A DNA stretch of 64,000 nucleotides from Erwinia persicina (GCF_014838825.1 NZ_JACYMO010000002.1:478269-542268), one strand, 5' to 3'; positions 28,782-37,708 are shown, counted from the stretch's first letter. Numbers and translations are program-made. The notes: generated by a model not told the origin, from the letters alone.

Positions 28782-29695
28782 TATTTCTGCTCCTTTTTTT
28801 CCGGCAGGGTAATGCCGCTGAAAATCTTAATCACCGCGCTGTCATCTTCGCGGCCGAAACCCGCGTTGCTGGCAGAGGTAAACATATTGAAGGCCGTAGA
28901 GGCCAGCGGCAGCGGAAAATGCAAGGCTTTCGCCGTATCCGCGACCAGCCCCAGATCTTTCACAAAAATATCCACGGCAGACTTAGGAGAATAGTCACCG
29001 TCAACCACGTGACGCATCCGGTTTTCAAACATCCACGAGTTGCCCGCCGCATGGGTCACCACGTCGTACATGGTATCCAGCGGAATACCGGCACGGGCTG
29101 CCAGCGCCATGGCTTCTGCGCCTGCCGCAATATGCACGCCCGCCAGCAACTGATGGATAATTTTTACGGTAGAGCCGAGGCCGATATCACTGCCAATGCG
29201 ATACACTTTCCCGGCTACCGCATCCAGCACCGGCTGTAATCGCGTAAACGCCCGATCGCTGCCGGAAGCCATCACCGTCATCTCGCCGGTAGCGGCCTTT
29301 GCCGCCCCGCCGGACACCGGGGCATCCAGCATGATCAGCTGATAGGCGGCAAGCTGCTGCTCAATGTCCTGCGCATCCTGAGACGAGATGGTGGAAGAAA
29401 CCATGACTACTGTCCCCGGTTTCAGCAGCGCGGCCAGACTATTCTCGCCAAACAGGATCTGCTTCACCTGCGTGGCGTTGACCACCAGCAGCAGCACCGC
29501 ATCAAGCCGGTCGGCAAAATCACGGGCAGAGGTTTCTGCCGCCTGAGCGCCGCTGTCGCGCAGCGTCTGTAGCGCCTGTGGGTTAAGATCCACACCCCAG
29601 GTCTTCAGGCCCGCTTTAATACAGGACTGCGCGGCCCCCATGCCCATCGAACCGAGGCCAACAACACAAACCGACATTGATGCTGCGTCAGACAT
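28781..29695 (-). CDS. ltnD: L-threonate dehydrogenase LtnD
   Basis: NAD-dependent beta-hydroxyacid dehydrogenase, 304 residues, which oxidises L-threonate (or a close tetronate) at C2. The Rossmann motif is VVGLGSMGMGAAQ (residues 10-22), the substrate motif is DAPVSGGAAKAATGEMTVMASG and the catalytic Lys is in STVKIIHQLLAGVH. It is very close to E. coli YgbJ. It is the first gene of the minus-strand operon, preceded by GGAGAGC, and is transcribed divergently from the regulator. Confidence 0.93.
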   Translation of the reverse strand: MSDAASMSVCVVGLGSMGMGAAQSCIKAGLKTWGVDLNPQALQTLRDSGAQAAETSARDFADRLDAVLLLVVNATQVKQILFGENSLAALLKPGTVVMVSSTISSQDAQDIEQQLAAYQLIMLDAPVSGGAAKAATGEMTVMASGSDRAFTRLQPVLDAVAGKVYRIGSDIGLGSTVKIIHQLLAGVHIAAGAEAMALAARAGIPLDTMYDVVTHAAGNSWMFENRMRHVVDGDYSPKSAVDIFVKDLGLVADTAKALHFPLPLASTAFNMFTSASNAGFGREDDSAVIKIFSGITLPEKKEQK

Positions 29696-29704
29696 ATGCT
29701 CTCC

Positions 29705-29838
29705 GTGTTAATTTTGGTGATTATTTGTTTTGATGTGTGAAGTATAGGCGTTTTATCCGGCAGTTTTGGTGATGAGTATCACAATAATTAACATAATCAC
29801 TTTCGATTTAACAAGAATTAACACAGCGCCATTAACAC
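29705..29838. promoter_or_regulatory. four ATTAACAC/T motifs in the tetronate divergent promoter
   Basis: The 313-base divergent region holds ATTAACAC at 29817-29824 and 29831-29838, ATTAACAT at 29787-29794 and the inverse GTGTTAAT at 29705-29712. Repeated short motifs of this sort are expected for a DeoR-family repressor; here the regulator gene is adjacent. Which copies are real operators is unknown. Confidence 0.45.
29768..29783. promoter_or_regulatory. CRP site in the tetronate divergent promoter
   Basis: GGTGA-TGAGTA-TCACA differs from the CRP core TGTGA-N6-TCACA at one base. It lies about 75 bases upstream of ltnD, between it and the DeoR-family regulator, so catabolite control is likely. 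Confidence 0.6.
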
Positions 29839-30008
29839 GCTCTGATACTAAAATCAGCCTCTTATCATCATGTTAAGTAGGATAATCAGAATGTATCGGG
29901 CACCTGACTTCACTATAACGTGATAAATTGAGAAAAATTGTGGTGCAGAGGAGCATTGCCCTCCTTTACACTCAGCGCAGCATCCAGGCAGACCCATCAG
30001 GAGTAAGT

Positions 30009-30773
30009 ATGATCCCGGTAGAACGACATCAACAAATTTTAGCGCTGGTGCAGGAACGTGGTGTGGTGAGCATTGCCGAACTGACCGAGCGGCTGGCCGT
30101 CTCGCACATGACCATTCGCCGCGATCTGCAAAAACTGGAGGAGCAGGGTGCCGTCCTGATGGTCTCAGGAGGGGTACGTTCGACAGAGCGTCTGTCCAGC
30201 GAGCCGACGCACCAGGATAAAACCAGCATGTTCAGCCTGGAAAAGCAGGCCATTGGTGCTGCGGCCGCCCGCCATATTCCCCGTAACAGCTGCATCTACC
30301 TTGATGCAGGCACTACCACGCTGGCGCTGGCGCGGGAGCTGGGAACGCGTGACGACCTGCTGATTATCACCAATGATTTCGTTATTGCTCATTTCCTGAT
30401 CGAAACCAGCCAGTGCAGGATGATCCATACCGGGGGAACGCTGTGCCGGGATAACCGCTCGTGCGTGGGGGAGGCAGCAGCACAGGCGCTGCGCGGTCTT
30501 TCAGTAGATATTGCGTTTATCTCAGCTTCCTGCTGGGGAATGCGTGGGATCTTTACGCCTGATGAAGAAAAAATTGCGGTAAAACGGGCCGTGAGTGAGG
30601 TCACCCGCAAGCGCGTTCTGCTGGCCGACAGTTCAAAATATAATAAAATTGCCACCTTCCTCGCCCTGCCGCTGACCCAGTTTGATGCTGTCATCACCGA
30701 TCCGCATCTGCCCGCACCCGCGCGCCAGGAGCTGGCCAGACTGGAACTGGATGTCACGCTGGCAGAGTCATAA
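30009..30773 (+). CDS. ygbI: DeoR-family regulator of the tetronate operon (YgbI-like)
   Basis: Transcription repressor, 254 residues from the ATG at 30009, which follows AGGAG; a longer frame open from a TTG at 29928 adds 27 residues with no family support. The DeoR winged helix-turn-helix is residues 6-60 (RHQQILALVQERGVVSIAEL, then SHMTIRRDLQKLEEQG). The sensor domain has DAGTTTLALAREL and the ADSSKYNK motif that binds a sugar phosphate. Divergent layout with ltnD-otnKCI-ygbN points to autoregulation by a tetronate phosphate. Confidence 0.92.
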   Translation: MIPVERHQQILALVQERGVVSIAELTERLAVSHMTIRRDLQKLEEQGAVLMVSGGVRSTERLSSEPTHQDKTSMFSLEKQAIGAAAARHIPRNSCIYLDAGTTTLALARELGTRDDLLIITNDFVIAHFLIETSQCRMIHTGGTLCRDNRSCVGEAAAQALRGLSVDIAFISASCWGMRGIFTPDEEKIAVKRAVSEVTRKRVLLADSSKYNKIATFLALPLTQFDAVITDPHLPAPARQELARLELDVTLAES

Positions 30774-30944
30774 CGGCCATAATGCGGCGACAAACACGGC
30801 AAGATTTATGCGAACAGGATCACGCTCTTTCAAATCTTTACCTTACAGACGGGGAGGAAAGTGGCGGGTGTTACTAAACTTATCAGGTCATTTTAAAGAC
30901 TCACTTGCTCCACTTTCCCACTGAAAAGGTTACAAGGAGATCTT

Positions 30945-31190
30945 ATGAGCACAATAAATACCAGCCTCGGCCGTTACAGCCTGTCAGCCAAAAATGCGGG
31001 CACCCATATTATCGGGTCGATTGCGATCAATGATGAAGGCGGCACGCAGCTGACGTCACAGGAATTTAATGAACACGATCTGGACGATGTAGTCAATAAC
31101 GTGATTTTCCCGATTACCGGCGGCAACCGGGCGATCGCCAGTGCCCTGCGTGAGGAGATGATTAAAGCCGGATTTTCAAGACAACATTAA
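30945..31190 (+). CDS. uncharacterised 81-residue protein
   Basis: A complete small gene with a strong ribosome-binding site (AAGGAG, seven bases before ATG). The product is soluble, without signal peptide or membrane span; about residues 22-75 alternate acidic and hydrophobic (SQEFNEHDLDDVVNNVIFPI). I do not recognise the family. The gene stands alone: the ygbI gene ends 171 bases before it and no promoter was recognised. Its codon use looks like that of its neighbours. Confidence 0.7.
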   Translation: MSTINTSLGRYSLSAKNAGTHIIGSIAINDEGGTQLTSQEFNEHDLDDVVNNVIFPITGGNRAIASALREEMIKAGFSRQH

Positions 31191-31388
31191 GCCTGTTATG
31201 GGTGATTTAGTGCTAAATAATCTGAATTGAATCCGCATTGTACCGTTAGCTTCACATTTTACGTCATCAATCGATTTAGCCGATCGATCCCCCTGAATCG
31301 ATCTGTATAAACGCTTATTATTTCTACGGAAAAAGTGCGATCATTAATTGCTATATAATAAATGGCAAAGTCAGATGAATAGTTTTTT

Positions 31389-31414
31389 TGCCCACCTCAG
31401 CGTGGGCACTTTTT
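31389..31414 (+). terminator. intrinsic terminator (+ strand)
   Basis: TGCCCAC (31389-31395) pairs with GTGGGCA (31402-31408), with loop CTCAGC, followed by CTTTTT. It lies 198 bases after the 81-residue gene. A perfect TATAAT stands at 31354-31359 just upstream of it. Otherwise the gap 31191-31412 shows no gene. Confidence 0.7.
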
Positions 31415-32513
31415 ATTGTGCCGCCGGAGGAAGCTGACTGTTATCAGCAGGTTCGGGTAAATATACCGCCTCCCCTTCCTGCGCACGTCCTGACGTACTC
31501 TTACGCACCAGGAACACGGGCGCGGCCAGAAACAGCAGCAGACTGCCGGACATACCACAAATCACCAGACCAATCAGTCCTAACCATCCCTCCCCCGCCG
31601 TGAGACCGGCAGCGACCAGAGAAAGCAGGAAAAAGAACATCAGCGTCATGCTGACCGGCCAGATATTGACGATGTCCATATCACTCAGAGACATTTTCAC
31701 CGGTTTCGCTGCCAATTGTGCCTCGCGTTTTTCCGCTTCTATCGTTTCATTCAGCGCCTGTAAATCCACGCAGGGCGCAACAAAATCCTCCGCCTGCTGA
31801 GGGTGATGCAACTCATCAAATATGCGGGCAACAGGGGGAAAAGTCTGCGGCCAGCTGGCGCTGTGGACGCCATACGTCGCCAGCGCCGGCAGTGAAATGC
31901 GCGGCCAGTGGAGCGCCTGAAGGTAGCGGTCGTTGAGGACAACCCAGCTCTGCCGGGTCGAACCATGGGTGACATGGTAAAGCTTAAAGCGATCCGCCGG
32001 CGGATAGGACAGATAGGTCACGCGGGCGGTGATGGCCGGAATATGTCGCTGGCGGCAATAGTTAACCCTGCTCTGCCCCTGTACCGCCAGCAGTACAGCC
32101 AGCGCAGAAATAAAATAGTAAGAGGTGCTTTCAGCCGCATGCGGTCCATTCAGATGCTCCCGCAGCTTCTCTTCGCTGTTGCCGCTGAGATGATCGGGCC
32201 ACCAGCGCCAGCTGCGGCCGATAACCTGTTCGGTGGGAACCTGGTAGACCCCCATCGGCTCGGTCTCGGATGGCAAAATGGCAAACGGGAATACTTTGCT
32301 GAAAAACGTCAGCGCATCATCCGGGCCATTCCATTCGCCGCTGGCTTCCAGACCGTGCAGGTTCGCCGTCAGTTCACCCCAGCCCACTTTACCCAGCATA
32401 TCAATCTGATATTTGGTATCGGCCAGCCGTTTCCCCAGCAGCATGATCTCACGCGGAATGGCAGACAGATCCAGTGAGGGAATAATGCTGGGATCGTTGT
32501 GTTCACTTTCCAT
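31413..32513 (-). CDS. uncharacterised protein with two C-terminal membrane helices
   Basis: A 366-residue protein. About 280 residues are predicted soluble, rich in Trp and Pro, followed by two membrane segments (about 283-304, MTLMFFFLLSLVAAG, and about 310-335) and a 28-residue polar tail. No signal peptide is present, so the N-terminal part is probably cytosolic. No family was recognised and no catalytic motif was seen; a segment SYYFISALAVLLAVQGQS near residue 130 is a third weakly hydrophobic stretch. It is divergent from hcxB with a 238-base AT-rich gap. The stop lies inside the T-tract of the terminator of the opposite strand. Confidence 0.75.
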   Translation of the reverse strand: MESEHNDPSIIPSLDLSAIPREIMLLGKRLADTKYQIDMLGKVGWGELTANLHGLEASGEWNGPDDALTFFSKVFPFAILPSETEPMGVYQVPTEQVIGRSWRWWPDHLSGNSEEKLREHLNGPHAAESTSYYFISALAVLLAVQGQSRVNYCRQRHIPAITARVTYLSYPPADRFKLYHVTHGSTRQSWVVLNDRYLQALHWPRISLPALATYGVHSASWPQTFPPVARIFDELHHPQQAEDFVAPCVDLQALNETIEAEKREAQLAAKPVKMSLSDMDIVNIWPVSMTLMFFFLLSLVAAGLTAGEGWLGLIGLVICGMSGSLLLFLAAPVFLVRKSTSGRAQEGEAVYLPEPADNSQLPPAAQ

Positions 32514-32751
32514 ACGGCTGTTTTACCCCAAAAGCATTTTGCTTCAGCGCAAAAATTTGGCTTTAGTCAAAAAAGTCAATATATATCAATGCAATAGTAT
32601 AGATATCAATCACCAGAATTAGCAATATCTCATGCAGTATTGCCTGAATTTTCCTGATAATAAAAAGCCCTGCTGCGTAAAAATTAAACGGACAAACGTC
32701 AATTATTCGTTTAAAAATAAACAGTAACCTTCATTATTTTAAGGAAAAAAG

Positions 32752-33837
32752 ATGAGTCAGAAACAGAAGGAGTTACGGATCGATCACCACCGCTTACAAA
32801 CCCTGGTACAGCGCCTGTGGCAATACGCAGGCAGCAGCGAACAGGAGGCACAGCGCGTGGCGGAACATCTGGTGGCCGCGAATCTTGCCGGGCACGACTC
32901 GCACGGCGTCGGGATGATCCCCAGCTATATGATCTCCAGAGCGCAGGGACACCTGAAACTGAACCAGCGTTTACAGATTGCGAAAGATGCTGGCGCAGTG
33001 ATCACCGTTGACGGCGGTCAGGGTTTTGGCCAGGTGATGGCCGCAGAAGCGATGACGCTGGCTATCGACCGCACCCGCGATCTGGGAATGTGTGCCGTTG
33101 CGCTGCGTCGTTCGCACCATATCGGCCGAATCGGCCACTGGGCTGAACAGTGCGCGCGCGCCGGGTTTATCTCTTTCCACTTTGTTAACGTAGTGGGCGA
33201 TCCGATGGTGGCCCCGTTTAACGGCAGCGACCGCCGCTTTGGCACCAATCCGTTTTGTGCGGTCTTCCCGCGTCCGGGAAAACCGCCGCTGCTGCTCGAT
33301 TTTGCCACCAGCGGTATCGCCTTTGGTAAAACGCGGGTGGCCTGGAATAAAGGGCTGGAGGTTGCGCCAGGTTATCTGATTGACCACCTGGGTCAACCGG
33401 CCGTCGATCCCGGCGTCATGCATGAAGCGCCTTATGGTTCACTGCGGGCGTTTGGCCTGCATAAAGGCTATGCGCTGGCGGTGATGTGTGAAGTGCTCGG
33501 CGGAGCGCTGTCCGGCGGACAAACCACGCACCCGCAGTCGCTGCAAACATCGGCGGAAGCCATTTTTAACAGTATGACCACCGTGGTGCTCGATCCGGCC
33601 GCCTTTGATGCCCCGGCACTACAGCAGGAAGCAGATGCCTTTATTGACTGGGTAAAAGCCTCACCGCAGGCGGGCGACAACCCGATTCTTATCCCCGGTG
33701 AGTGGGAAGAGGCGCAGCGCGCAGCGCGCCGGCAGCACGGTATTCCGGTTGATGCCAACACCTGGCAGCAGATTTGCCAGGCCGCGCGCGAAGCCGGGAT
33801 GCCGCAAGACGAGTTGGACGCCTGTCCGGCGGCCTGA
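32752..33837 (+). CDS. hcxB: hydroxycarboxylate dehydrogenase HcxB (YbiC family)
   Basis: Malate/L-lactate dehydrogenase-2 family oxidoreductase, 361 residues, NAD(P)-dependent; E. coli HcxB (YbiC) reduces alpha-keto acids. The catalytic His and neighbours are in GHDSHGVGMIP (about 45-55) and in RRSHHIGRIGHWAEQC (about 120). The nucleotide-binding part is in GTNPFCAVFPR and LLDFATSGIAFGKTRVA, and HKGYALAVMCEVLGGALSGG closes the family. A ribosome-binding site AAGGAAAA precedes the ATG. Likely a monocistronic gene, ended by a hairpin. Confidence 0.9.
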   Translation: MSQKQKELRIDHHRLQTLVQRLWQYAGSSEQEAQRVAEHLVAANLAGHDSHGVGMIPSYMISRAQGHLKLNQRLQIAKDAGAVITVDGGQGFGQVMAAEAMTLAIDRTRDLGMCAVALRRSHHIGRIGHWAEQCARAGFISFHFVNVVGDPMVAPFNGSDRRFGTNPFCAVFPRPGKPPLLLDFATSGIAFGKTRVAWNKGLEVAPGYLIDHLGQPAVDPGVMHEAPYGSLRAFGLHKGYALAVMCEVLGGALSGGQTTHPQSLQTSAEAIFNSMTTVVLDPAAFDAPALQQEADAFIDWVKASPQAGDNPILIPGEWEEAQRAARRQHGIPVDANTWQQICQAAREAGMPQDELDACPAA

Positions 33838-33840
33838 TGC

Positions 33841-33865
33841 GCGGGCGACCCTGAGGGTCGCCCGC
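33841..33865. terminator. hairpin between convergent hcxB and lysE-type genes
   Basis: A perfect 11-bp stem GCGGGCGACCC (33841-33851) and GGGTCGCCCGC (33855-33865) with loop TGA lies four bases after the hcxB stop and seven before the end of the opposite gene. No U-tract is present. Confidence 0.6.
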
Positions 33866-33871
33866 CCGGAG

Positions 33872-34495
33872 CTAGCGGGAAAACAGCAGTTTCAGACCGG
33901 CGAAGGTAAAGAACGCAGCAAAAATGCCCTCAATTGCCCGGCGGCACCGGCGATAACCCCGGCTCATCGCCGCGGTGGAGAACAGCAGCGCGTAGCTGCT
34001 AAAAACCAGGATCCCCAGTAGCGCACAACCGCCGACAATCAGCAGCAGCACGCCGGGGGCTGCATCGGGTCGGATACCGAGTGACATGATTGCCGTCCAC
34101 ACCAGAATAGCCTTGGGATTACCCAGATGCAGCAACAGACCACGGCGATAGAGCGACAGGGCTGAACCCGATGACGCCCGCTGTACCGCTGCGACCTCTC
34201 CCCGGCGCGCCGCGCTACGGGCGGCTTTCCACGCCATCCACAGCAGATAAATACCGCCGGCTACTTTGATCACCACAATCGCCTGTGCCCAGGCCTGAAG
34301 CAGTGCAGACAGCCCGGTAGCCACCAGCAGTGCCCAGCACAGCGAACCGGTAATGACGCCAAAGGCCAGCATCAGTGCCGGGCGACGTCCCTGGCTCATC
34401 GCCACAGCCATGATCGCCATATTACTCGGACCCGGACTTGCCGTACCCAGCAGGTAGGCCATATACACCGGTAACAACATCAAAAAGGTTTCCAT
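33872..34495 (-). CDS. LysE/RhtB-family amino-acid exporter
   Basis: Inner-membrane efflux protein of 207 residues with six predicted helices. The family N terminus is MAYLLGTASPGPSNMAIMAVAMSQGRRPAL, with the conserved SPGP in the first helix. LLHLGNPKAILVWTAIMSLG in the middle is the second family block. It probably exports a small neutral or basic amino acid or homoserine-like compound; the substrate cannot be read from the sequence. A TTCTTG-N8-CAAGAA inverted repeat about 80 bases upstream (34577-34596) could be an operator. Confidence 0.85.
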   Translation of the reverse strand: METFLMLLPVYMAYLLGTASPGPSNMAIMAVAMSQGRRPALMLAFGVITGSLCWALLVATGLSALLQAWAQAIVVIKVAGGIYLLWMAWKAARSAARRGEVAAVQRASSGSALSLYRRGLLLHLGNPKAILVWTAIMSLGIRPDAAPGVLLLIVGGCALLGILVFSSYALLFSTAAMSRGYRRCRRAIEGIFAAFFTFAGLKLLFSR

Positions 34496-35247
34496 CTGAC
34501 TCCCGCTCCTGACACTTTTTTACGGTTATATCATGGACACTAACATCACACCACAGCCCACCATTCAAGATGAACTTTCTTGATTTCCAGCAAGAATCGA
34601 ACAGATAAACGCCATCAATTTGTAACTAAATGATTCAAATTACATATTTGTGTGTATTACAACTTTAACAACTGCGCGCCGTCCGCAGACGTGCTTTACG
34701 GCAAAAGCCGTACAGTAAAGCTAAAAAAAGCAGTTACGGATCGGGGATAAATAAGCAGTTAAAACATAACAGTAAATACACATATTATTCACAAGTTGTG
34801 GCAAACCTTATGGCTATTATAATAATGAGGTGTAAACACTCTTTTTTATAGCCTTAAAAGCTATATTAATAGCCGCACCACTGCGGTTATTTTAAGGCTT
34901 TCCCCCCGTGCTATTGCGCAACAAGCGATCGCATTTTCCGTCAAAAAAAAGCTTTTACGACATAAAGATACAGCATTTTCACATCTGGGCAGCATCCTAC
35001 TATCTTGCGTTAACAATAATTTTCGCTGATTTAACCTGCTGATGAAACAATTACTCGTAATAATCGTTACTGTTATAGGCCGGTTCACTATTACTGTTGC
35101 TACTTCTTCACCCGTTTTGGTTTTAAGATCCCATTTCCGATGAGAAGTCCCCAGCTGACAAATTTTCTTTTTTGCACTATTTCACCTATTTGTTAACTGT
35201 GGGTAGAAAAATAAAAGGCCGTAGTTCATGTTAGATCGAGGTAAGCA
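34496..35247. other. long AT-rich region upstream of cioAB
   Basis: 752 bases without a supported gene. It holds the inverted repeat near 34577, a TTGTGG-N16-TATAAT promoter-like pair (34796-34823) and a compound hairpin (34850-34899) pointing toward cioA. A 75-residue minus-strand frame in it has no family features and is taken as chance. Confidence 0.6.
34850..34899 (+). other. compound hairpin in the cioA leader region
   Basis: Outer arms AGCCTTAAAA (34850-34859) and TTTTAAGGCT (34890-34899) enclose an inner stem AATAGCCGCA (34868-34877) and TGCGGTTATT (34882-34891), with loop CCAC and one G-U pair. The arms share two bases, so the two stems may be alternatives. It begins about 27 bases after the -10-like TATAAT. 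Confidence 0.45.
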
Positions 35248-36672
35248 ATGTTCGGATTAGATGCGTTCCATCTGGCGAGGATACAGTTTGGTTTCACCGT
35301 AGCCTTCCACATTCTCTTCCCCGCCATCACCATCGGCCTGGCCAGTTTTCTGGCCGTGCTCGAAGGTCTGTGGCTGAAAAGCAAAAATGAGGTTTATCGC
35401 GACCTCTATCATTTCTGGTCAAAAATCTTTGCCGTTAACTTCGGCATGGGCGTAGTTTCTGGCCTGGTCATGGCCTACCAGTTCGGCACCAACTGGGCGG
35501 GTTTCTCGCAGTTTGCTGGCAGTATTACCGGCCCACTGCTGACCTATGAAGTGCTTACCGCGTTCTTCCTTGAGGCGGGGTTCCTCGGCGTGATGCTGTT
35601 TGGCTGGAACCGCGTCAGCCGTGGCCTGCACTTTTTCTCTACCTGCATGGTGGCGCTTGGCACGATCATCTCCACCTTCTGGATCCTGGCCTCTAACAGC
35701 TGGATGCAGACGCCGCAGGGCTATGCGCTGGAAAACGGTATCGTCATCCCGGTAGACTGGTTTAAAGTCATCTTTAACCCGTCCTTCCCATACCGCCTGC
35801 TGCATATGTCCGTGGCCGCCTTCCTGGTGACCGCTTTCTTTGTGGGTGCCTCGGCCGCTTATCACCTGCTGCGTAAAAATGACACCCCGGCCGTACGCAA
35901 AATGCTGTCGATGTCCCTGTGGATGGCGCTGATCGTTTCGCCCATTCAGGCGATGATTGGTGACGCTCACGGCCTGAACACGCTGGAACATCAGCCGGCC
36001 AAAATCGCAGCCATCGAGGGGCACTGGGAAAACCGTCCGGGTGAATCCACCCCGCTGATCCTGTTTGGTATCCCGGATATGAAAGAGGAGCGCACCAAGT
36101 ATGCGGTGGAAATTCCTTACCTCGGCAGCCTGATCCTGACCCACAGCCTGGACAAGCAGGTACCGGCTCTGAAGTCCTTCCCGAAAGAGGACCGCCCTGA
36201 TTCTACGGTGGTATTCTGGTCCTTCCGCGTTATGGTCGGGCTGGGAATGCTGATGATCCTGCTGGGTGCCGTCAGCCTTTGGATGCGTCGCGGCCAGCGC
36301 CTCTACACCTCGCGTCCGTTCCTGTGTTTTGTCCTGCTGATGGGGCCTTCCGGTCTGATTGCACTGGTAGCAGGCTGGATCACCACGGAGATGGGCCGTC
36401 AGCCCTGGGTGATTTACGGCCTGCTGCGCACCCGTGATGCCGTATCTCTGCACAGTACGCTACAGATGAGCATCAGCCTGATCGTCTTCCTGCTGGTCTA
36501 CTGCGCCGTATTTGGTGTGGGTTACAGCTATCTGGCTAATCTGATCAAGAAAGGTCCACAGACCGGTGAAGGTCATCCGCCAGCAGACGGCGGCCCGGGC
36601 ACATCACATACGCCGGCTCGTCCGCTGTCTGCGGTGAAAGAAAAATTACAGTCGTCACAGGAGGAGAAGTAA
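35248..36672 (+). CDS. cioA: CioA/CydA-type cytochrome bd ubiquinol oxidase subunit I (short Q-loop)
   Basis: Quinol oxidase subunit with the b-type hemes, 474 residues, shorter than CydA of E. coli (about 522). The N terminus LDAFHLARIQFGFTVAFHILFPAITIGLASFL, with a heme-ligand His, is that of CioA (cyanide-insensitive oxidase). The region equal to the Q-loop is short, which marks the CIO subfamily, and the GWITTEMGRQPWVIYGLLRT motif follows it. The C terminus has a Pro/Gly-rich tail. It is followed by cioB after one base. It likely supports growth at low oxygen or under respiratory inhibitors. Confidence 0.9.
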   Translation: MFGLDAFHLARIQFGFTVAFHILFPAITIGLASFLAVLEGLWLKSKNEVYRDLYHFWSKIFAVNFGMGVVSGLVMAYQFGTNWAGFSQFAGSITGPLLTYEVLTAFFLEAGFLGVMLFGWNRVSRGLHFFSTCMVALGTIISTFWILASNSWMQTPQGYALENGIVIPVDWFKVIFNPSFPYRLLHMSVAAFLVTAFFVGASAAYHLLRKNDTPAVRKMLSMSLWMALIVSPIQAMIGDAHGLNTLEHQPAKIAAIEGHWENRPGESTPLILFGIPDMKEERTKYAVEIPYLGSLILTHSLDKQVPALKSFPKEDRPDSTVVFWSFRVMVGLGMLMILLGAVSLWMRRGQRLYTSRPFLCFVLLMGPSGLIALVAGWITTEMGRQPWVIYGLLRTRDAVSLHSTLQMSISLIVFLLVYCAVFGVGYSYLANLIKKGPQTGEGHPPADGGPGTSHTPARPLSAVKEKLQSSQEEK

Positions 36673-36673
36673 G

Positions 36674-37681
36674 GTGGGTATCGATCTCTCAATTATCTGG
36701 TTTACCATCATCATCTTCGCCACCCTGATGTACATCATCATGGATGGTTTCGATCTCGGTATCGGCATCCTGTTCCCGTTCAATAAAGATCCCATTGAAC
36801 GCGATATGATGGTTAACACCGTCGCTCCGGTTTGGGATGGTAACGAAACCTGGCTGGTACTGGGCGGAGCGGCACTGTTTGGCGCGTTCCCCCTGGCTTA
36901 CGCGGTGATCACCTCTGCGCTCGCCGTCCCGCTGACCATCATGCTGATCGGCCTGATTTTCCGCGGCGTGGCCTTTGAGTTCCGCTTTAAAGCGACCGAA
37001 GAGCACCGTCCGTTTTGGGATAAGGCATTTATCGGCGGCTCGTTTGTTGCCACCTTCAGCCAGGGTGTGGTACTGGGTGCGGTCATTAATGGCTTCGAAG
37101 TGACGGACCGCACTTACAGCGGCCCGGCACTGGCCTGGCTGACGCCGTTTACGCTGTTCTGCGGTGTGGGTCTGGTTCTGGCCTACGCTCTGCTGGGCAG
37201 CACCTGGCTTATCATGAAAACTGAAAATGAACTGCACCGTAAAATGACGGCGCTGACCCGGCCGCTGCTGATCGCACTGCTGGTGGTGATCGCCATCGTC
37301 AGTATCTGGACGCCGCTGGCCCACACCAATATTATGCACCGTTGGTTCACCCTGCCTAATCTGTTCTGGTTCCTGCCGGTGCCCTTACTGGTGCTGGCAG
37401 CCGCCTGGGGTCTGTGGCGTTCGCTGCTGCGCCACGCGCACTACACCCCGTTCCTGCTGACGCTGGCGCTGGTGTTCCTCGGCTTTACCGGGCTGGGTAT
37501 CAGCATCTGGCCGTATATCATTCCACCGTCCATCACCATCTGGCAGGCTGCCTCACCGCCGCAGAGTCAGGGCTTTATGCTGGTCGGTGCCCTGCTGATT
37601 ATTCCGGTCATCCTGGTGTACACCTTCTGGAGCTACTACGTGTTCCGCGGCAAAATCAAGCCGGACGAAGGCTATCACTGA
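36674..37681 (+). CDS. cioB: CioB/CydB-type cytochrome bd oxidase subunit II
   Basis: Partner membrane subunit, 335 residues with about eight helices, starting at GTG one base after the cioA stop, behind GGAGGAGAAG. The family block MDGFDLGIGILFPF and the early WDGNETWLVLGGAALFGAFPLAYA are conserved, as is the C-terminal GLGISIWPYIIPPSITIWQAA. No CydX/YbgT-like small subunit or DUF2474 frame follows: a terminator begins 27 bases after the stop codon. Confidence 0.92.
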   Translation: MGIDLSIIWFTIIIFATLMYIIMDGFDLGIGILFPFNKDPIERDMMVNTVAPVWDGNETWLVLGGAALFGAFPLAYAVITSALAVPLTIMLIGLIFRGVAFEFRFKATEEHRPFWDKAFIGGSFVATFSQGVVLGAVINGFEVTDRTYSGPALAWLTPFTLFCGVGLVLAYALLGSTWLIMKTENELHRKMTALTRPLLIALLVVIAIVSIWTPLAHTNIMHRWFTLPNLFWFLPVPLLVLAAAWGLWRSLLRHAHYTPFLLTLALVFLGFTGLGISIWPYIIPPSITIWQAASPPQSQGFMLVGALLIIPVILVYTFWSYYVFRGKIKPDEGYH

Positions 37682-37708
37682 GGATCGACAAACGATCATC
37701 GTGTCAGG

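Noticed and set aside
30009-30773. Longer regulator starting at the TTG at 29928
   Set aside because: The extra 27 residues lack DeoR similarity, and AGGAG sits just before the ATG at 30009.
34577-34596. TTCTTG-N8-CAAGAA as an FNR site
   Set aside because: The FNR core is TTGAT-N4-ATCAA; arms and spacing differ, so it is noted only as a possible operator near the LysE-type gene.
34861-35088. 75-codon minus-strand frame upstream of cioA
   Set aside because: It overlaps the compound hairpin, lacks a ribosome-binding site and shows no family features.
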